Below the pieces are notes generated by a model. That model had not been told where the DNA came from. It made no database searches and was given only the letters and a program-made list of their open reading frames with translations. A stretch of 64,000 nucleotides of DNA from Eubacterium sp. Lineage in GTDB: Bacteria > Bacillota > Clostridia > Lachnospirales > Lachnospiraceae. The position numbers were made by a program, and so were the translations under genes. This document shows positions 1-10,327 of the stretch, in pieces. The stretch covers positions 1 to 64,000 of the forward strand of contig JAILRB010000031.1 in NCBI GenBank assembly GCA_024698585.1, read 5' to 3'. Each line of letters starts with the position of its first letter. Positions within the stretch are counted from its first letter, which is position 1.

Positions 1-36
1 GCTTTCGCTACTTCATTATCATTCAATAGCGAAAGC
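1..36. repeat. Inverted repeat/hairpin GCTTTCGCTA-N16-TAGCGAAAGC
   Basis: 10-bp perfect arms read directly at the window edge; context truncated. Confidence 0.6.
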
Positions 37-73
37 GGCCGCACAATTTTGAATTTCTGTCAACCTTTTTTTG

Positions 74-118
74 AAAAAAAGACCCCAGTATTATTTCTAA
101 TACTGAGATCTTAATTTT
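74..118 (-). terminator. Rho-independent terminator for the BspA-like gene
   Basis: Minus strand: CTCAGTATTA-GAAA-TAATACTGGGG followed by TCTTTTTTT. Confidence 0.8.
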
Positions 119-180
119 GTCATCTTAACTTAATGACATTGGCCCTAAGGCAATCGCTCTTTCGAAATAAGAATTATTTT

Positions 181-3100
181 TTAGTTTTCATTGGGAGCTA
201 CAGGATTATATGCTACGACCTGATAGTCCGGATCTACAAAACTTAAAATGGTATTGTACAGATTATTGTGCGCTTCTTCTGTAGGCATCTTACTATTATT
301 ATAGATATCTACTGCAACTTCAAAAACGCTCTTCGCAGTCTGTTCTCCGTAGAAATATTCTCCCTTTACCGTTTTTTCGTAAGGTCTTACAACAATTTTT
401 TCCTGAAGGAATGCCACATTATGAAGCAAGTTCATAGACATGACATACAAATTCTCAGTTCCTGACACCTTACCGTTTTCCGTTCCCTTATAAGCATATA
501 CGCCAGACTTCGCTTCAGCCTTAGGATCCTGCGGATGGTTAATTAATTTACCTTCTCCCAAGTCACTTTCCAGTCCGTAAACCAATCCATATTCTGCCAC
601 AATATTTGCCGGATCATTTAATGTATAAGTTATGGCCAAATGGTTATTTACATTGATGATTGTATCATCATAATTTACGTTCGGTTTAATTGTCAGCGTT
701 GTGTAGAATGCTTTCGGGTTATAATGCTTTGATTCATGATACTGTACTTTCACAATGTAGGTTCCAGGTTTTGACGGTGCTCCCTTTGGATTCTTTGCTC
801 CATCTTCCGGTCCTGTCGGAACATTGTTATTCATGTTCTTATATTCCTTATAATAACCGACGGATAATGTTAAACCATTCGCCTTATCATCTCCAATAAC
901 AACCATGGAATTATCCCAAGGATAAATCTGTTTTTCCCCAGTATAGTATACTACTGCAGGCGGCATCACAATCTTTGGTTCATACTTGATTACTAATCTG
1001 GATTTTTCTTCATTGGATGGTCCATAGTTATCACCTTCCACACCTTTATATTTCACTAACACATAATAGGAACCAAACTCAGATGGTCTCGTATGAGGAT
1101 CATCTTCCACCGCAGGGATTGTACACGCTTCATCCTTATAGTAGCGAATGTCCATATTTTCTTCTTTTACAGAAAGCTTATCACCATTCACGCCATACAA
1201 TGCATAACCGGTAAATTTCTTTGCTGTTCCATCATAAAACGGCTTGCTCTCTTTAGTGATTACAAGAAGCGGGGTAGCCTGTTTAATCGTCAACGTTGTT
1301 TCAACCGTTTTGCGATTATAATTTTTTGATTCATAAACTGTTACAGTAACTCCATAAGTTCCTGCATTTATACAACCTGATACCTCCTGTGAATCTTTGT
1401 CGACATAACTAACGGCAATGTCCTCTTCAGGAATTGGGTTTCCATCCACTCCAATCACTTTGTAATTAGTATATGGAATTGTTTTTCCTGAATATGTCTC
1501 TGTCTGTTCATCATACACAATAATTACGTTTGCCTTTTTAATTGTAAAAGATGTGCTCTTTTCCACTGGCAAAAGATTTTCTGTTCCCGGAACAGAAACC
1601 TTAACATAGTATTTGCCGACTTCTACTGGTGCCGGAATCGCATCCGTTAATTCAGAATCCGTATAGTATGTTAATGTAGGCTGAATGTCAACTTTTTCTT
1701 TTGTTAACGGATCAAAAATTTCATAGCCCTTGAATTCAATTGACTTTCCAGTATATTCATATTCTTCTTTACCGTCCAACACAAGTTCTGACTTTACCAA
1801 TATTTTAATTTCGAAAATTTCATTCTTACCGTTATAAATATTTGTAGTGGCGAAGTTAGCTTTGGCATAGTATGTTCCTGCATTTTTCGGGTTTCTACCA
1901 TTACCGCTCGCACCATCTTCCGCGTTTGTTTTCTGTGTACATTCCGCATCTTTATAAAAGTCTACGTAATGACCTCTTAATTCTTCCTGCTTTACTCCTA
2001 AAACAGAATACTTAAAATCAATCGGTTCTCCTGTATACTCGAAGGTAGTTTTTTCCGGAACAATTTGAACCTCTGCCTTTAAAAGCTTAATGTCGCCAAA
2101 TTCCTTGCTTTCATTTGGCACAAACATTCCGCCTGCAACCGTTGTAATTGTAACTGTATTCACTTTATCTCCGAGCACCTGATTTGTTATGATATAATCT
2201 TTTCCTTCTTCAGCAATCACATCGATACCATTTCTTTTATATGTAACAATGATATGTGCCGCCTGATTATCTCCATTATATACAGTATCTGTACTAACAG
2301 TTAATTTCTTTGCATTACTTTGATCAATATGTGGTCTAAAGATGTATGTCTCTTTTTCCGCCCCATTTTCCACATAATAATTATGTAATGCTGTAGCAGT
2401 TTCAAAAGAAGTCCTTCCATCTTCTGCATACCACAATCCATCCTTCAAAACGTCCACGTATGGAAGCATTTTAGCAGATGCCGCTGCCGGAAGAACTATT
2501 TTGTTCAGTTCCTGACCATCAATAAACTTATTAAAATTACATGACTCTGTATATTTTAAGTCTGTAAGATCTGCAATCGGTAATTTTGCACATCCGTTTA
2601 GCATCGATTCTATACTTTTTGTTGTAATATCAATTCCATTCCAATTAATGTCAACTAATTCCTTGCAATTATAGAATAGATGATATAAACTTACAGGATT
2701 ATCAATCTTAACATTTTCCAAATCAGCCTTTTTCAAAGCAGTACAATCTGAAAAAGCACAACTCATTGATGTAGCATTTGGAAGATTCATATCATTCATC
2801 TTAACTTCTGTTATGCTCGTACAATGACTAAATGTATCTGACATTTTTTCGATACTTTCTAAGTTATACTGTGCCAAACCAAGGATGCCGTCATCACCTC
2901 CGGTAATACTTTTAAGATTCGTACAATTATAAAACATTCTAGTCATATCTGTTACATTTTTTGTGTTTAATAACGGAATACTTTCTAACTCTGAACACTC
3001 ATTAAACATCTTTCCCATATAATCAACGTTTTTTGTATCTAATCCCGTTACTGTTTTAAGTTTGGAGCAACTACTAAACAGGTGTGCCATGCCTAACTTT

Positions 3101-3942
3101 TTCTTGTTGCTTTCTTTACCTAAAACCGCGCCGTTAAATTCAGCCTTTTCTAATGAAGAGCAACCGGAAAATGTTGATTCCATCCATTCCAAACTTTCTG
3201 CCTGCACATTTTTCATGCTAATTTTCTTAAGTTTACTACAACTAGAAAACATTGAGCTCATAGATGTCAAATTCGTAAGCTTTAATCCATTCAAATTCGC
3301 CTTTGTAATCTTTTCACACCCACTAAACATCTGCCACATTGATTTCACTTCGCTTAAATCAAATTTGGTTAAATCAATGATTGCCTCTTCGTTTTCATTT
3401 TCAGTAATACTTAAAAGATTACTGCACGCCAAAAATGTTCGTTCCATACTTGTTACATACTCTGTGTTCAGTCCCACTACAGTTTTAAGATTAGAACAAC
3501 CTTCAAACATTTTTTTGATTGTTCCGGTTCCAGCTTCTGCCTCGCTTCTAAAAACCGCATTGTTTAAATCAACCGTCTCAAGATTCGTAAAGTTTATAAA
3601 TAAACTATTTCCATCTTTAACTCTCATTCCCTGCTCAAACTTAACTGCTTTAACGTCATCCTTGTATACGTTTTTCCAATCAGCATTGCCATTTGGGACT
3701 ACCGCATTCTGTTCGTCCTTCGGACTAAATGTCAATACACCCGCTTCATCCAGGGTCCAATGATAAGTTTCCTCATCCTTTTCAATCACATTCCCAATAG
3801 TTTCTTCTGTGTCTGCAGCAAATACTGGCTGGTATCCGGCAAAGTCCAATGTGGACGCCATGGTTGTTACAGCCATAATCACTGCAAGAGTTTTCTTACT
3901 CCATTTCACCTTTCTCATTTTTCTTTTCCTTTCGTTTTTCAT
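181..3942 (-). CDS. Secreted BspA-like (DUF285-type) leucine-rich-repeat surface protein with MBG/Ig-like repeats
   Basis: Signal peptide; repeated 'xxMFxxCxxLxxIxLxxxxxxTxMxxMFxxC' units; later beta-rich 'YTGKxIxF' repeats; C-terminal 'EAHNNLYNTILSFVDPDYQ' module. Confidence 0.8.
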   Translation of the reverse strand: MKNERKRKMRKVKWSKKTLAVIMAVTTMASTLDFAGYQPVFAADTEETIGNVIEKDEETYHWTLDEAGVLTFSPKDEQNAVVPNGNADWKNVYKDDVKAVKFEQGMRVKDGNSLFINFTNLETVDLNNAVFRSEAEAGTGTIKKMFEGCSNLKTVVGLNTEYVTSMERTFLACSNLLSITENENEEAIIDLTKFDLSEVKSMWQMFSGCEKITKANLNGLKLTNLTSMSSMFSSCSKLKKISMKNVQAESLEWMESTFSGCSSLEKAEFNGAVLGKESNKKKLGMAHLFSSCSKLKTVTGLDTKNVDYMGKMFNECSELESIPLLNTKNVTDMTRMFYNCTNLKSITGGDDGILGLAQYNLESIEKMSDTFSHCTSITEVKMNDMNLPNATSMSCAFSDCTALKKADLENVKIDNPVSLYHLFYNCKELVDINWNGIDITTKSIESMLNGCAKLPIADLTDLKYTESCNFNKFIDGQELNKIVLPAAASAKMLPYVDVLKDGLWYAEDGRTSFETATALHNYYVENGAEKETYIFRPHIDQSNAKKLTVSTDTVYNGDNQAAHIIVTYKRNGIDVIAEEGKDYIITNQVLGDKVNTVTITTVAGGMFVPNESKEFGDIKLLKAEVQIVPEKTTFEYTGEPIDFKYSVLGVKQEELRGHYVDFYKDAECTQKTNAEDGASGNGRNPKNAGTYYAKANFATTNIYNGKNEIFEIKILVKSELVLDGKEEYEYTGKSIEFKGYEIFDPLTKEKVDIQPTLTYYTDSELTDAIPAPVEVGKYYVKVSVPGTENLLPVEKSTSFTIKKANVIIVYDEQTETYSGKTIPYTNYKVIGVDGNPIPEEDIAVSYVDKDSQEVSGCINAGTYGVTVTVYESKNYNRKTVETTLTIKQATPLLVITKESKPFYDGTAKKFTGYALYGVNGDKLSVKEENMDIRYYKDEACTIPAVEDDPHTRPSEFGSYYVLVKYKGVEGDNYGPSNEEKSRLVIKYEPKIVMPPAVVYYTGEKQIYPWDNSMVVIGDDKANGLTLSVGYYKEYKNMNNNVPTGPEDGAKNPKGAPSKPGTYIVKVQYHESKHYNPKAFYTTLTIKPNVNYDDTIINVNNHLAITYTLNDPANIVAEYGLVYGLESDLGEGKLINHPQDPKAEAKSGVYAYKGTENGKVSGTENLYVMSMNLLHNVAFLQEKIVVRPYEKTVKGEYFYGEQTAKSVFEVAVDIYNNSKMPTEEAHNNLYNTILSFVDPDYQVVAYNPVAPNEN

Positions 3943-4102
3943 AGTTTAGGTTTTGTCTAAAACCCATACCATTATATGTTTATATTATATTCGCGTCAAT
4001 GTTACCGATAACTATGTTTTTTATACTTCCAACTGTTTTTGTATGGTTTGTATAAATTTCTCTGAAAGCTAGTCCTTATCCATTTTCCATCACAAAACTT
4101 CA

Positions 4103-4131
4103 TTGCTTTAAAGCAATAAGTGGTGTAAAAT
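4103..4131 (+). promoter_or_regulatory. Sigma-70-type promoter upstream of paaK
   Basis: TTGCTT-17 bp-TAAAAT; -35 overlaps ATTGCTTTAAAGCAAT palindrome. Confidence 0.5.
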
Positions 4132-4204
4132 AGATGTAATCTTGTATTGTGCGGAATCTTAAATACGCGATACAAATTTTAAGACAAAAGAAAGGATTGA
4201 AAAA

Positions 4205-5503
4205 ATGGGAAAGTATTTTCAGGAAGACATTGAAACTGCTTCGCGTGAATCTATTGAACAGAATCAGTTAGATGGCTTAAAGGATGTTGTAAAACGTGTA
4301 TATGAAAATGTACCTTTTTACAGAGAAAAAATGGAGGCACTCGGAGTAACTCCGGACGACATTCAGACGTTAAAGGATATTGCAAAACTTCCATTTTTAA
4401 CAAAGGATGATTTGAGAGATGCTTATCCGTACGGTTTGTTAGCGGTTCCTCTCAAGGATTGTGTACGTATTCATTCCACTTCAGGTACTACAGGAAAGAG
4501 AGTTGTGGACTTTTATACACAGAAAGATTTAGATAATTGGAGCAATGGATGTGCCCGTGCCATTGTTGCTGCAGGCGGTAGCGATGAAGATGTTTGTCAC
4601 ATTGCCTATGGCTATGGATTATTTACCGGTGGTTCCGGACTTCATGACGGCTCTCATAAAGTAGGATGTCTTACTGTGCCAATGTCATCCGGTAATACCG
4701 ACAGACAGTTACAGTTCATGATGGATATGGAATCCACCATTCTTTGCTGTACCCCATCTTACGCAGCATATCTGGCTGAATCCATTCACGAAAGAGGAAT
4801 TCAGGATCAGATTAAATTAAAGGCCGGTATCTTCGGTGCTGAAGCCTGGTCTGAAGAAATGAGACAAGATATTCAGAATAAGTTAGGAATTAAAGCATAT
4901 GATATTTATGGTTTAACAGAAATCGAAGGACCGGGTGTGGCTTTCGAATGTGAAGAGCAGGATGGAATGCATATCTGTGAAGACGTTGTTATTCCTGAAA
5001 TCGTAGATCCTGACACCTTTGAACCATTACCGGATGGTGAAATTGGCGAATTAGTATTCACAAGTTTTGCCAAGGAAGCATTTCCTTTGATCCGTTACCG
5101 TACAAAGGATATTACATATATTACTCATGAACGTTGTAAGTGTGGACGTACTCACGCCAGAATTCACCGTCTCATGGGACGTTCTGATGACATGCTGATT
5201 ATCAAGGGTGTCAACGTTTACCCATCACAGGTTGAAGAAGTATTAATTAAGCATGGTATGCCATCGAACTATCAGTTAATCGTAGATCGTGTAAATAACA
5301 GCGATACTTTGGAAGTTAAGGTTGAAATGACTCCGGAAATGTTCTCCGATCAGGTGGGCGTTATCGAAAAGAAAGAGAAGGAAATCGTATCCGGATTAAA
5401 GAGCATGTTAGGTATTTATGCCAAGGTTTCCTTGGTACAGCCGAAATCCATTACCCGTTCCGAAGGAAAAGCTGTTCGTGTAATAGACAATCGAAAGATT
5501 TAA
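4205..5503 (+). CDS. paaK: Phenylacetate-CoA ligase family protein (AMP-forming)
   Basis: 'HSTSGTTGKRV' AMP-binding motif, 'YDIYGLTEIEGPG', PaaK-like length. Confidence 0.9.
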   Translation: MGKYFQEDIETASRESIEQNQLDGLKDVVKRVYENVPFYREKMEALGVTPDDIQTLKDIAKLPFLTKDDLRDAYPYGLLAVPLKDCVRIHSTSGTTGKRVVDFYTQKDLDNWSNGCARAIVAAGGSDEDVCHIAYGYGLFTGGSGLHDGSHKVGCLTVPMSSGNTDRQLQFMMDMESTILCCTPSYAAYLAESIHERGIQDQIKLKAGIFGAEAWSEEMRQDIQNKLGIKAYDIYGLTEIEGPGVAFECEEQDGMHICEDVVIPEIVDPDTFEPLPDGEIGELVFTSFAKEAFPLIRYRTKDITYITHERCKCGRTHARIHRLMGRSDDMLIIKGVNVYPSQVEEVLIKHGMPSNYQLIVDRVNNSDTLEVKVEMTPEMFSDQVGVIEKKEKEIVSGLKSMLGIYAKVSLVQPKSITRSEGKAVRVIDNRKI

Positions 5504-5515
5504 GGAGGTGTTCTT

Positions 5516-5947
5516 ATGTACATTCATCAGATCTCTGTCTTTGTTGAGAACAAGGCAGGAAATTTAGCTAAACTTACGAACTTCCTCGCAGATAAGAATG
5601 TGAACCTGCGGGCTCTGGAAGTGTCTGATGCCGGAGATTACGGAATCATCCGACTCATTGTTGATCATCCGATTACAACATTGACTGTATTAAAGGATAA
5701 CAACTGGGTATGTAATCTTACCGAAGTCATCGGTGTAAAGTTCCCGGATGAACCGGGCTCTATGGCAAAAACAGTATCCTTATTGGCGGAAGAAGGAATC
5801 AGTGTGGAATATTGTTATGCATTCCTTGCAAAGAAATCCAATGATGCTTTGATGATTTTCAGAGTAAAAGATAACGAAAAGGTTGCTACCATTTTAAAGA
5901 AAAACGGTATTAAGATCATTGCACAGGAAGATTTAGAAAATATTTAA
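5516..5947 (+). CDS. Tandem ACT-domain protein
   Basis: Two ACT-like repeats ('ISVFVENKAGNLAKLTNFLADKNVNLRAL', 'VKFPDEPGSMAKTVSLLAEEGISVEY'); follows paaK. Confidence 0.85.
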   Translation: MYIHQISVFVENKAGNLAKLTNFLADKNVNLRALEVSDAGDYGIIRLIVDHPITTLTVLKDNNWVCNLTEVIGVKFPDEPGSMAKTVSLLAEEGISVEYCYAFLAKKSNDALMIFRVKDNEKVATILKKNGIKIIAQEDLENI

Positions 5948-5957
5948 TGAATTTCTA

Positions 5958-5990
5958 TGGATAAGCTCGTATTTATACGGGCTTATCTTT
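5958..5990 (+). terminator. Hairpin terminator-like structure after the ACT gene
   Basis: GATAAGCTCGTAT-TT-ATACGGGCTTATC. Confidence 0.6.
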
Positions 5991-6022
5991 ACGAAAAAAT
6001 ATATTACGAAAGGGATTATTTT

Positions 6023-8047
6023 ATGTTCAAGAAACTAGTAACGGGGGCATTGATTTTATCATTAACTGCCTCTTCTTTTGTTCTGCTTCCGGGAACAAAA
6101 GAAACAACAGCTGCGGAAGAAGAATGGAAACTCACATGGAGCGATGAATTCGACGGAAACGCTTTAAACAAAAATGTTTGGAACGTGGAGGTCAATGGAT
6201 ACGGTGGTTGGAACGAAGAACACCAGTATTACAAAGATGGTTCTGATACCATTCAGGTAGGTGACGGAACCTTAAAAATCATCGGTCGCAAGCAGACCGT
6301 ATGGGGCACCGATGCGGAAGGCGTTTACAAATCTTACGATTACACTTCTGCCCGAATCAATACTGAAAACAAGGTTGCTTTAGGTAACGGACGTATTGAA
6401 GCCCGCATTAAGCTTCCGATTTTCACCGGAACCTTCCCTGCTTTCTGGTTAATGGGTAACAACGGAAAGCAATGGCCGGAATGTGGTGAGATCGACATTA
6501 TGGAAGCAGTTAACACAGAAAATATCGCCTATGGTACAGCTCACTGGCCGAAAAAAGTCGGTACAGGAAGCGATCAGATTAACAGCAACGGTGGCGGAAC
6601 CTATGGTTGGAACTTAAACCTTGCCCAATGGCATACCTATGGTGTGGAGCGAACCGATACGGAAATCAAATGGTACGTGGACAATCGTGTTTACCATACC
6701 TTAGATTTAACAACCGATGCTGCCAATAAGGCACCATTGAAATTAGATTCTTACATTCTCTTAAACCTTGCCATTGGCGGTAGCTGGCCGGGACACACCA
6801 TTGATGATTCAGCCTTCCCTGCCACCATGGAAGTGGATTATGTAAGATACTATCAGCGAAACAGTAATTATACCCCGGTATATTCCGACGAAGACATTGT
6901 AAACACTTCCGAATCCACCTGGACTACACAGGTTGGTAGCTGGGCCAATGCATCCGGTACATTTACTACTTACAATCTTCCATCCGATGGTTTCACAGCA
7001 AATCTTTCCGCGGTTGGAAACTCTGAGTGGGGAGTTCAGGCATCTCTTCCTAATTTAAAATATCGTCCGGGATATACTTACACATATCAGTGTACGTTAT
7101 TGTCCAATATTGATAAAACGGTCTTTTTAAAGTTACAGGGAGAAGATACAACGGAATTAGCGGCAGAGTACATTCAGCTCAAAGCGAACACGCCTTATCA
7201 GTACCAAACAACCTATACGGTTCCAGCTGATTATAATAAACCACTCTCCTTATTCTTTGCCTTAGGCGGTGGCGCTAATGGAGAAACAGTGAATCAAAAC
7301 ACTGCTATGAACATCCGCGTATCTGATGTTCATTTCAGTACAAAGGTAGAAGGAGAAACGACTACAGCTGAGCCTACGACAGTTCAGCCTACTACTGCCG
7401 AACCTACTACAAAGGAAGTGACCACAGCTGAACCAACCACAGCTGAGCCAACTACAAAAGAGATGACAACGCAGGAACCTACCACAGAGGTATCTGCAAA
7501 AGAAGCCGTTAAAATTGAAGGTTATCAGATTAGCACAGCCCACGAAGGCTTTCGTGTTGTTGGTTCTGTGGAACCAACAATCAATCACAAGACCGTAGTT
7601 GAGAAAGGTCTTGTATACGGTCTGACAAACTTAAAAGGAACACAAGACACCGGTATTACAGAAGCAGACATGGTTGTAGGAAGCACTAATCCTTATGTCC
7701 GCTCTTATGCTGCAACAGCAGAAGGAATTCTTCACACACAGATGGGAACATCTAACACAGCCACTTATTACGCATTAACAATGAGTTTTGGGGCAAAGAA
7801 TGTAGGCGCCTTTAAAACCCAGTATGCAGTCAGAAGCTACGCAAAGCTTTCTGACGGAAGTTATGTTTACAGCGATGTGTCAACCTTCAACGTATATGAT
7901 ATTGCAACGTTCCTTTACAATAATAAAAAAATGAGCAACGAAGCTTCCCATAATTACTTATACAATACCATTCTTAAAGTCGTAAATCCGAATTTCCAGG
8001 AAGTGGAATATCCGGTATGGAGCGTTATTGTTCCAAAGACTTTTTAA
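6023..8047 (+). CDS. Secreted GH16 beta-glucanase with Thr/Pro/Glu linker and C-terminal module
   Basis: 'GEIDIMEAVN' catalytic motif; signal peptide from MFKKLVTG (start trimmed from 5957, RBS GAAAGGGA); TTAEPTT repeats; C-terminal 'EASHNYLYNTILKVVNPNFQ' module. Confidence 0.88.
   Translation: MFKKLVTGALILSLTASSFVLLPGTKETTAAEEEWKLTWSDEFDGNALNKNVWNVEVNGYGGWNEEHQYYKDGSDTIQVGDGTLKIIGRKQTVWGTDAEGVYKSYDYTSARINTENKVALGNGRIEARIKLPIFTGTFPAFWLMGNNGKQWPECGEIDIMEAVNTENIAYGTAHWPKKVGTGSDQINSNGGGTYGWNLNLAQWHTYGVERTDTEIKWYVDNRVYHTLDLTTDAANKAPLKLDSYILLNLAIGGSWPGHTIDDSAFPATMEVDYVRYYQRNSNYTPVYSDEDIVNTSESTWTTQVGSWANASGTFTTYNLPSDGFTANLSAVGNSEWGVQASLPNLKYRPGYTYTYQCTLLSNIDKTVFLKLQGEDTTELAAEYIQLKANTPYQYQTTYTVPADYNKPLSLFFALGGGANGETVNQNTAMNIRVSDVHFSTKVEGETTTAEPTTVQPTTAEPTTKEVTTAEPTTAEPTTKEMTTQEPTTEVSAKEAVKIEGYQISTAHEGFRVVGSVEPTINHKTVVEKGLVYGLTNLKGTQDTGITEADMVVGSTNPYVRSYAATAEGILHTQMGTSNTATYYALTMSFGAKNVGAFKTQYAVRSYAKLSDGSYVYSDVSTFNVYDIATFLYNNKKMSNEASHNYLYNTILKVVNPNFQEVEYPVWSVIVPKTF
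7363..7495 (+). repeat. Short in-frame tandem repeats encoding TTAEPTT/TTKE linker
   Basis: Repeated ACTACAGCTGAGCCTACGAC-like units inside the GH16 ORF. Confidence 0.8.
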
Positions 8048-8057
8048 AGAAACAAAC

Positions 8058-8102
8058 TGAAAAATCCCTGCACTGGTCATCGCCAATGCAGGGATTTTCT
8101 TT
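8058..8102. terminator. Bidirectional terminator
   Basis: AAAAATCCCTGCA ... TGCAGGGATTTT. Confidence 0.8.
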
Positions 8103-8119
8103 ATCTTTCATAATTCTGA

Positions 8120-8527
8120 CTATTTCACAGTGATCTTCTTTTTAGCCCATCCACTGTATAACTGCTTTGTTGTCTTTCCAACTTTAATTGTCTTCACAAC
8201 GCGCACCTTAACCGTATATTTCTTTCCAGGAACTAATTTTTTTACTCTAATAACAGAACTTTTCGACGTAACCTTCTTGGAAAGTCCTCCACTGGAAACC
8301 TTCACTTCGAACTTGGTTCCATCATACATCTTCAGGATTGATTCCATGCTTACGGTAAGTGTAACTTTTCTTTTACGAACCTTGCCCTTACTTACTTCAC
8401 TAATGATCGATTTGAGCGGTTTTGAGTTCGCAGTCACTTCCCATGCCGAGCCTTTTTTATCAACAATATACTTCACCTGTGAAGACATTGGAGAATATAC
8501 CTTCTTATGTAATAAAAAAAAGAGCAT
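8120..8527 (-). CDS. Small basic beta-rich protein resembling C-terminal modules of neighbouring secreted proteins; possible gene remnant
   Basis: Ends 'VKVRVVKT...YSGWAKKKITVK'; no signal peptide; 5' end abuts the terminator of the upstream gene. Confidence 0.45.
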   Translation of the reverse strand: MLFFLLHKKVYSPMSSQVKYIVDKKGSAWEVTANSKPLKSIISEVSKGKVRKRKVTLTVSMESILKMYDGTKFEVKVSSGGLSKKVTSKSSVIRVKKLVPGKKYTVKVRVVKTIKVGKTTKQLYSGWAKKKITVK

Positions 8528-8548
8528 CCCGTTAAATGATACTCTTCT
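8508..8548 (-). terminator. Terminator of the DUF624 gene
   Basis: Minus strand AAGAGTATC-N9-GATGCTCTT followed by TTTTTT. Confidence 0.65.
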
Positions 8549-8553
8549 ATATC

Positions 8554-9183
8554 TTATGCTTCCTTCGGAATCATCTTCTCAAAAATCCGATTAAAAATAT
8601 ATGAATTAATCAATGCTGCCACGGAAAACCAGCAGGCAAACATCCCAACCAGAATCACTCCAGTCCCTTTCGGAAAGACCAGAAGCGCCAGTGCCGGTGA
8701 CAAAGTAACCAATAAAATCACCGCCGTCCACGGAAGTTGTGCCAGCATTAAAATCGTCGCATTCTTTAAGGTATTTTTTACTGTATTTTCATAACCGCTT
8801 TGTAATACCAGCGCGTAAATGCAAATCGCCAGTGCTAACAGGAAAGAAACCAGGAAAAATCCTAATGCCATGCTCTGCGCTTTGGAATCATTCATTGTTC
8901 CTTTCACAATTATCAGATCCCCGTAAATCAATCCAAATAACACGAGGAAAATCAGCCAAATCACTGTGGATTTTTTGAAATTCTCTTTCATCGCCTTCAG
9001 ATAATCCCGAACCATATATCCGGTTTCCTTCTTTGCCTGCTTTCTCATCACGGAATAAAGTGCGGACGTCGCCGCTCCTATAGTAATCACCGGAATACAG
9101 GATAATAAATATAGGATATTAATCATGATGATATCTCCGATTACACCTACCACGCTCCAAAATTTACTGTCGTATCGAAACAC
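8554..9183 (-). CDS. DUF624 (YesL-like) membrane protein
   Basis: Multiple TM segments, 'DIIMINILYLLSCIPVITIGAATSALY' typical of YesL. Confidence 0.8.
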   Translation of the reverse strand: MFRYDSKFWSVVGVIGDIIMINILYLLSCIPVITIGAATSALYSVMRKQAKKETGYMVRDYLKAMKENFKKSTVIWLIFLVLFGLIYGDLIIVKGTMNDSKAQSMALGFFLVSFLLALAICIYALVLQSGYENTVKNTLKNATILMLAQLPWTAVILLVTLSPALALLVFPKGTGVILVGMFACWFSVAALINSYIFNRIFEKMIPKEA

Positions 9184-9202
9184 TTTTGTCGCTCCTATCT
9201 GT

Positions 9203-10249
9203 CTACTTTAATTTTTTTACGGAATCCCGCTCTAACAACTCAGCCGGAAGAAATACCTTCTGATGATTTTCTTCCCCGGCGATTTCATTCACCAGTAACT
9301 CAATAGATTTACAAACCATATCAAAGCTCGGCTGTTTTACAGTCGTCAGCGATGGATGATAATAATTTCCAACATCCAAACCATCGAATCCCATTACGGA
9401 ATAATCTTCCGGAATTCTCTTTCCGCTTTCCAGAATCGCTTTATATGCGCCAAATGCCACCACATCAGAAATGATGTACAGCGCTGTAAACTCCAATCCT
9501 GATTCCAACAATTCCTTCGTCACTGCATAGCCGTTTTCTATGGTGTACTCCGGAATATCATCCTTCATAAACCGAACAAGTCTCGGATCAAATTCGATTC
9601 CATTGGCCTTCAAAGCCCTCATGTAGCCTTCCTGACGAAGACGTCCTACTGCATAATCTGTTTCTCTGCCGGTCAGCATGGCAATCTTCTTATGCCCCAT
9701 TTTGCAAAGATAATTCACCGCATTGAAACTTTCTTTTTCATCATCAATGGACACCGATGAGCAATGACGCTCCGGTGCATCCTTATTAAGCGCCACCGTA
9801 CAAAGAATATACGGAATACCAATATATTTCAGCCGTTCATCTGCATGGTCAATCAAGCCCCCTAAGAAAATAATTCCCTTCAGTTTCTTTTCCTTTGCCA
9901 GCTCTAACGCCACGCTGATTTCATCCTGCTCCTCCGTAACTGCCTGCACCAAGAACGAGTATTTAATCTTTTCCAGTTCTTGCTGAAAATATCCAAACAT
10001 TCCCTGAAAGAACTGGTTCTCGATTCCTTTTACCAACAGTGCAATGGTGTTCGAATCTGACAACTTCAGATTTCTGGCACTGTTATTCGGTACGTAGCCA
10101 CATTCCTTAATAACCTTCAGAATTCTTTCTTTCGTTTTTTCATTGATCCCAGGGTCATCATTAATTGCCCTGGATACTGTTCCGATTCCAACATTACAGA
10201 TCTTTGCAATGTCCTTAATAGTAATATTTCCCATGTTGTTCCCCTTCAA
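9203..10249 (-). CDS. LacI-family transcriptional regulator
   Basis: 'NITIKDIAKICNVGIGTVSRAINDDPGI' HTH; periplasmic-binding-like effector domain. Confidence 0.92.
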   Translation of the reverse strand: MKGNNMGNITIKDIAKICNVGIGTVSRAINDDPGINEKTKERILKVIKECGYVPNNSARNLKLSDSNTIALLVKGIENQFFQGMFGYFQQELEKIKYSFLVQAVTEEQDEISVALELAKEKKLKGIIFLGGLIDHADERLKYIGIPYILCTVALNKDAPERHCSSVSIDDEKESFNAVNYLCKMGHKKIAMLTGRETDYAVGRLRQEGYMRALKANGIEFDPRLVRFMKDDIPEYTIENGYAVTKELLESGLEFTALYIISDVVAFGAYKAILESGKRIPEDYSVMGFDGLDVGNYYHPSLTTVKQPSFDMVCKSIELLVNEIAGEENHQKVFLPAELLERDSVKKLK

Positions 10250-10265
10250 GTTTAAACCGTTTCCA
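10250..10265. promoter_or_regulatory. LacI-type operator-like site upstream of the regulator
   Basis: GTTTAAACCGTTTCCA. Confidence 0.5.
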
Positions 10266-10327
10266 ATCTCTACGGTCTATCTTATCACTCTATGAAAACT
10301 GTGGCAAGAACCTCTTGCCACAGCCCA

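Noticed and set aside
3062-3763. 233-aa plus-strand ORF opposite the BspA-like gene
   Set aside because: Fully antisense to a well-supported LRR gene; its composition follows from the opposite strand's codons; no domain or RBS evidence.
7363-7495. Short tandem repeats considered as a possible CRISPR array
   Set aside because: In-frame TTAEPTT linker codons within the GH16 gene; no regular spacer structure.
8130-8594. 154-aa plus-strand ORF
   Set aside because: Mirror ORF of the basic module gene and the DUF624 gene end; no recognisable domain, and it runs through the terminator.
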